Source of the DNA: Pseudomonadota bacterium
Lineage (GTDB): Bacteria > Pseudomonadota > Gammaproteobacteria > Burkholderiales > Burkholderiaceae_C
Direction of reading: 5' to 3'
DNA: 22,821 nt
NCBI GenBank assembly: GCA_023394015.1
Contig: JAEXBL010000315.1
Span: 1-22,821, forward strand
The position numbers and the translations under genes are program-made. Positions 20,661 through 22,821 of the stretch are shown one piece after another (the first letter of the stretch is position 1; every line of letters starts with the position of its first letter). The notes below the pieces were generated by a model. That model saw nothing but the letters and a program-made list of their open reading frames with translations. It was not told the origin of the DNA and did not search any database.

Positions 20661-21791
20661 ATGATCGACTGCGACGTGCTCATCATCGGCGCCGGCATCG
20701 CGGGCGCCTCGTTGGCCTGGCGCCTGGCGCGCGGCGGCCGTTCGGTGCTGCTGCTGGAGCGCGAGGCGCAGGCGGGCACCCACAGCAGCGGCCGCTCGGC
20801 GGCCATGTTCATGGAAAGCTATGGGCCGCCCGGCGTGCGGGCGCTCACGCGCGCCAGCCGCGCTTTCTACCTGCAGCCGCCGCCTGGCTTTGCCGAGCAG
20901 CCGATCCTGCAGCCGCGCGCGGCGCTGTTCGTCGCCACCCCGGCCCAGCACGCCGAGTTGACCGCGCTGCACGAGGAGCTGGCGGCCAGCGGCACCCGGC
21001 TGTCGCTATTGAATGCAGAGCAGATCGCCCAGGCCGCGCCGGCGTTGAAGCCCGGCTTGTTCGACCAGGCCCTGCTGGACGCCGACGGCTACGACATCGA
21101 CGTCGATGCCTTGCTGCAAGGCTTTCTGCGCGGCGCGCGGCAGGCCGGTGCGCGGCTGCTCACCGCCACCGAGCCCGCGCGGGCCGAGCGCACGGCCGAG
21201 GGCTGGCGCGTGGTGCTTGCCAACGGCGAGCACGTAGGGGCGCGCACCGTGGTCAACGCCGCCGGCGCCTGGGCCGACGAGGTGGCGGCACTGTTCGGCG
21301 CCGCGCCCATCGGCATCGAGCCGCGCCGGCGTAGCGCCTTCACCTTTCGCCCGCCCGAGGGGCTGGACGTGTCGGCCTGGCCGATGGTGTCGGCGGTGGA
21401 CGAGACCTGGTACTTCAAGCCCGACGCCGGCCAGTTGCTCGGCTCGCCCGCCAACGCCGACCCGGTGGCGCCGCACGACGTGCAGCCGGAGGAGCTGGAC
21501 ATCGCCCTCGGCATCCACGCCATCCAGGAGGCGACCACGCTGGAGAGCCGCCGCCCCACCGCCACCTGGGCCGGCCTGCGCAACTTCGTGCGCGACGGCG
21601 AGATCGTGATCGGCTTCGACGGCGACTGCCCCGGCTTCTTCTGGCTGGCGGCGCAGGGCGGCTACGGCATCCAGAGCGCGGCCGGCGCCAGCTTGCTGGC
21701 GGCCAGCCTGATCGAGGGCGGCGCGCTGCCGGACGAGCTGGCGCGCCACGGCGTCGATCCGGCGGTGGTGGCGCCGTCGCGGCTGCGCTGA
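20661..21791 (+). CDS. FAD-dependent D-amino-acid dehydrogenase (DauA-like)
   Basis: A 376-residue DAO-family flavoprotein that oxidises an amino acid to the imino acid. The dinucleotide-binding motif is VLIIGAGIAGASLAWRL (6-22). The flavin-contact block is HSSGRSAAMF (41-50), and conserved C-terminal blocks are ETWYFKPDAGQLLGSPANADPV, TWAGLRNFV and AAQGGYGIQSAAG. Overall it aligns end to end with Pseudomonas aeruginosa D-arginine dehydrogenase DauA as I recall it (375 residues). The tyrosines and arginines that hold the amino-acid carboxylate appear kept (Y54, RRRSAF, WYF, GLR). Positions equivalent to DauA H48 and E87, the latter reading the guanidinium, appear to be M49 and A88. So a D-amino acid other than arginine is likely. 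ATG at 20661; convergent with the Crp/Fnr gene, 21 bp away. Confidence 0.88.
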   Translation: MIDCDVLIIGAGIAGASLAWRLARGGRSVLLLEREAQAGTHSSGRSAAMFMESYGPPGVRALTRASRAFYLQPPPGFAEQPILQPRAALFVATPAQHAELTALHEELAASGTRLSLLNAEQIAQAAPALKPGLFDQALLDADGYDIDVDALLQGFLRGARQAGARLLTATEPARAERTAEGWRVVLANGEHVGARTVVNAAGAWADEVAALFGAAPIGIEPRRRSAFTFRPPEGLDVSAWPMVSAVDETWYFKPDAGQLLGSPANADPVAPHDVQPEELDIALGIHAIQEATTLESRRPTATWAGLRNFVRDGEIVIGFDGDCPGFFWLAAQGGYGIQSAAGASLLAASLIEGGALPDELARHGVDPAVVAPSRLR

Positions 21792-21812
21792 GGCCTTGCA
21801 GGCGCGGGCGAT

Positions 21813-22442
21813 TCAGGCGCCAGCCAGCGCGCGCAGGCCGTTCAGGTCGATCAGGTTGAGCACGCGGCCGGAGCCGCTGATCAGGCTGCGCTCGCGCAGG
21901 TGGCGCAGCACGCGCGACAGCGTCTCGGGCGCGATGCCCAGTTGCGCGGCGATCATGCGCTTGCGCTGGCGCAGCATCACGGCCAGGCCGGCGGGGGCGT
22001 CCTGCGCCGGCTCGGCATGGCGCAGCAGCCATTCGGCGCAGCGCGCCTCGGCGTCCTTGGCCAGGCGGCTGACGGCCAGCTCGGACTGCTGGCGGTGCGC
22101 CCGCGCCACGTCGCGCAGCACGCCGTGCGCGGCCTCGGGCAAGGCGCTCAGGGCGGCGGCAAAGTCGGCCAGCGGCACACGGCGCAGCCTGACTTCGGAA
22201 TCGGCAATCGCGTCCACCAGCGGCGGCAGGCCCAGCACGGCGCAACTGGCGTCCAGCCAGCAGGGGCCTTCGACCATGCCCAGCTGGTGCGCCAGCACGC
22301 CCTGGTCGGCAATGCCCAGGGCCACGCGGCCGCGGTCGATGTGGATCACGTGCGGCAGGGGCTCGGCACGGCGCATCAGGGGCGTGCCGGGCGGCAGGGT
22401 GCAGGGCTCACCCGGCCAGTCGGTGAAGGTGCGAGTCAGCAT
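21813..22442 (-). CDS. Crp/Fnr-family transcriptional regulator
   Basis: A 209-residue regulator with an N-terminal cyclic-nucleotide-binding-type beta barrel (about 10-110), a dimer helix (about 105-130) and a C-terminal winged helix. The recognition helix is IAPETLSRVLRHLRE (170-184). It contains E173-x2-S176-R177, the E--SR pattern by which Fnr reads TTGAT half-sites. The four-cysteine iron-sulphur set of Fnr is missing (cysteines only at 14, 61, 67 and 135), so it is not a canonical oxygen-sensing Fnr and may be Dnr- or NnrR-like. The ATG at 22442 was chosen because an Fnr-type box lies in the extension from the in-frame TTG at 22490. The box centre is 41.5 bp from this ATG. It is convergent with the dehydrogenase gene; the target regulon is unknown. 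Confidence 0.88.
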   Translation of the reverse strand: MLTRTFTDWPGEPCTLPPGTPLMRRAEPLPHVIHIDRGRVALGIADQGVLAHQLGMVEGPCWLDASCAVLGLPPLVDAIADSEVRLRRVPLADFAAALSALPEAAHGVLRDVARAHRQQSELAVSRLAKDAEARCAEWLLRHAEPAQDAPAGLAVMLRQRKRMIAAQLGIAPETLSRVLRHLRERSLISGSGRVLNLIDLNGLRALAGA

Positions 22443-22476
22443 GCGGGCACTGTGCCCCCCGCCCGCGCCCCGGGCA

Positions 22477-22490
22477 TTGACCCATGTCAA
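22477..22490 (-). promoter_or_regulatory. Fnr-type box upstream of the Crp/Fnr gene
   Basis: TTGACCCATGTCAA is a perfect 5-4-5 palindrome (TTGAC-N4-GTCAA), one base per half-site from the Fnr consensus TTGAT-N4-ATCAA. Its centre is 41.5 bp upstream of the A of the ATG at 22442, the spacing of a class II activator site if transcription starts at that A. CACAGT (22454-22449) sits where the -10 box would be. The gap between the two minus-strand genes (22443-22518) shows nothing else. Confidence 0.65.
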
Positions 22491-22518
22491 CGGGCGGGCC
22501 TGCGGCGGCTTGGGGTTG

Positions 22519-22821
22519 TCACCCAGCCGGCGCGGGCTGAAGCAGCAGCAGGGCGCGAAAGTCGTTGACGTTGGTGTGCGTCGGCCCGGTCACCAGCAGA
22601 TCGCCCAGCGCCTGGAAGAAGCCGTAGGCGTCGTGCCGCGCCAGGTGCTCGGGCAGGGCGATGCCGGCGGCCTGGGCGCGGGCCAGGGTGTCGGGCGCCA
22701 CCAGGGCGCCGGCGTTGTCTTCCACGCCGTCGATGCCGTCGGTGTCGGCGGCCAGGCCCCACACGCGCGGCTGCGCCTGCAGCGCGGCGGCCAGGCCCAG
22801 GCAGAACTCGCCCGCGCGCCC
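22519..22821 (-). CDS. Glycerate 2-kinase (MOFRL/DUF4147 family), C-terminal part
   Basis: The frame is open from the window edge to a TGA at 22521-22519, giving 100 residues of a protein usually about 420-450 long; the rest lies beyond the window. The MOFRL-domain signature LAADTDGIDGVEDNAGALVAPDT is clear, followed by AYGFFQALGDLLVTGPTHTNVNDFRALLL, the usual C-terminus of TtuD/GckA-type kinases. These phosphorylate D-glycerate to 2-phosphoglycerate in glyoxylate, tartrate or serine catabolism; some entries carry the old name hydroxypyruvate reductase. The gene ends 28 bp before the Fnr-type box of the Crp/Fnr gene on the same strand, so the regulator has its own promoter. The N-terminal kinase part cannot be judged. 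Confidence 0.9.
   Translation of the reverse strand, partial: GRAGEFCLGLAAALQAQPRVWGLAADTDGIDGVEDNAGALVAPDTLARAQAAGIALPEHLARHDAYGFFQALGDLLVTGPTHTNVNDFRALLLLQPAPAG

Noticed and set aside
1..22821. tRNA, rRNA, insertion sequences and prophage genes.
   Set aside because: No tRNA-like cloverleaf, rRNA sequence, transposase or phage structural protein was recognised on either strand.

Overview
The window is a GC-rich (about two-thirds G+C by eye) chromosomal segment with housekeeping genes on both strands. The protein set points to a betaproteobacterium of the Comamonadaceae (Acidovorax/Diaphorobacter/Ottowia neighbourhood). Evidence is the ribF-ileS-lspA order, the purN/RsmB-like methyltransferase neighbourhood, paired pimeloyl-CoA-type dehydrogenases, an IPTL-CTERM surface protein, and extragenic palindromes that I recognise as typical of this family. 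That taxonomic placement is inference from protein resemblance; there is no rRNA or tRNA gene in the window.

Layout. 1-775: 3' part of a quinone oxidoreductase gene (+). 809-1451: VapC-type toxin and AbrB-type antitoxin (-), with an inverted repeat in front. 1513-2092: a small GNAT acetyltransferase gene (-) lying between intact lspA and a second, diverged copy of the lspA 3' end. 2104-6823: ribF-ileS-lspA (-). 6845-7888: metallophosphoesterase (+), divergent from ribF. 8118-9386: HNH endonuclease with a structured leader, then a P-loop kinase-like gene, separated by an inverted pair of heptamer arrays. 9590-13861: a 1423-residue secreted DUF11 protein with a C-terminal sorting signal. 14008-17112: a probable operon (-) of yceH (DUF480) and the two subunits of a heteromeric acyl-CoA dehydrogenase, ending in a good intrinsic terminator. 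17136-20420 (+): purN, an RsmB/NOP-family RNA methyltransferase and a membrane fatty-acid desaturase. 20661-21791: D-amino-acid dehydrogenase (+). 21813-22442: Crp/Fnr regulator (-) with a perfect Fnr-type box. 22519-22821: C-terminal end of a glycerate-2-kinase gene (-).

How the genes relate. The ribF-ileS-lspA block joins FAD synthesis, isoleucyl-tRNA charging and lipoprotein signal cleavage, as is usual in this lineage. purN (purine synthesis) and the methyltransferase (RNA modification) are housekeeping. The dehydrogenase pair implies dicarboxylic or other acyl-CoA oxidation. The remaining genes are single functions with no obvious joint pathway.

I see no convincing new multi-gene system. 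The most unusual signals are structural: (i) a GNAT gene flanked by two copies of the lspA 3' end, as if inserted with a replacement gene end; (ii) extragenic repeats captured in frame inside ribF and yceH and supplying the purN stop codon; (iii) two divergent gene pairs sharing one symmetric -10 box so close to both start codons that both mRNAs should be leaderless; (iv) a two-hairpin leader ahead of the HNH gene and an inverted heptamer array behind it; (v) an Fnr box centred 41.5 bp upstream of the start codon of a Crp/Fnr gene. There is no gene-free stretch longer than 300 bases.
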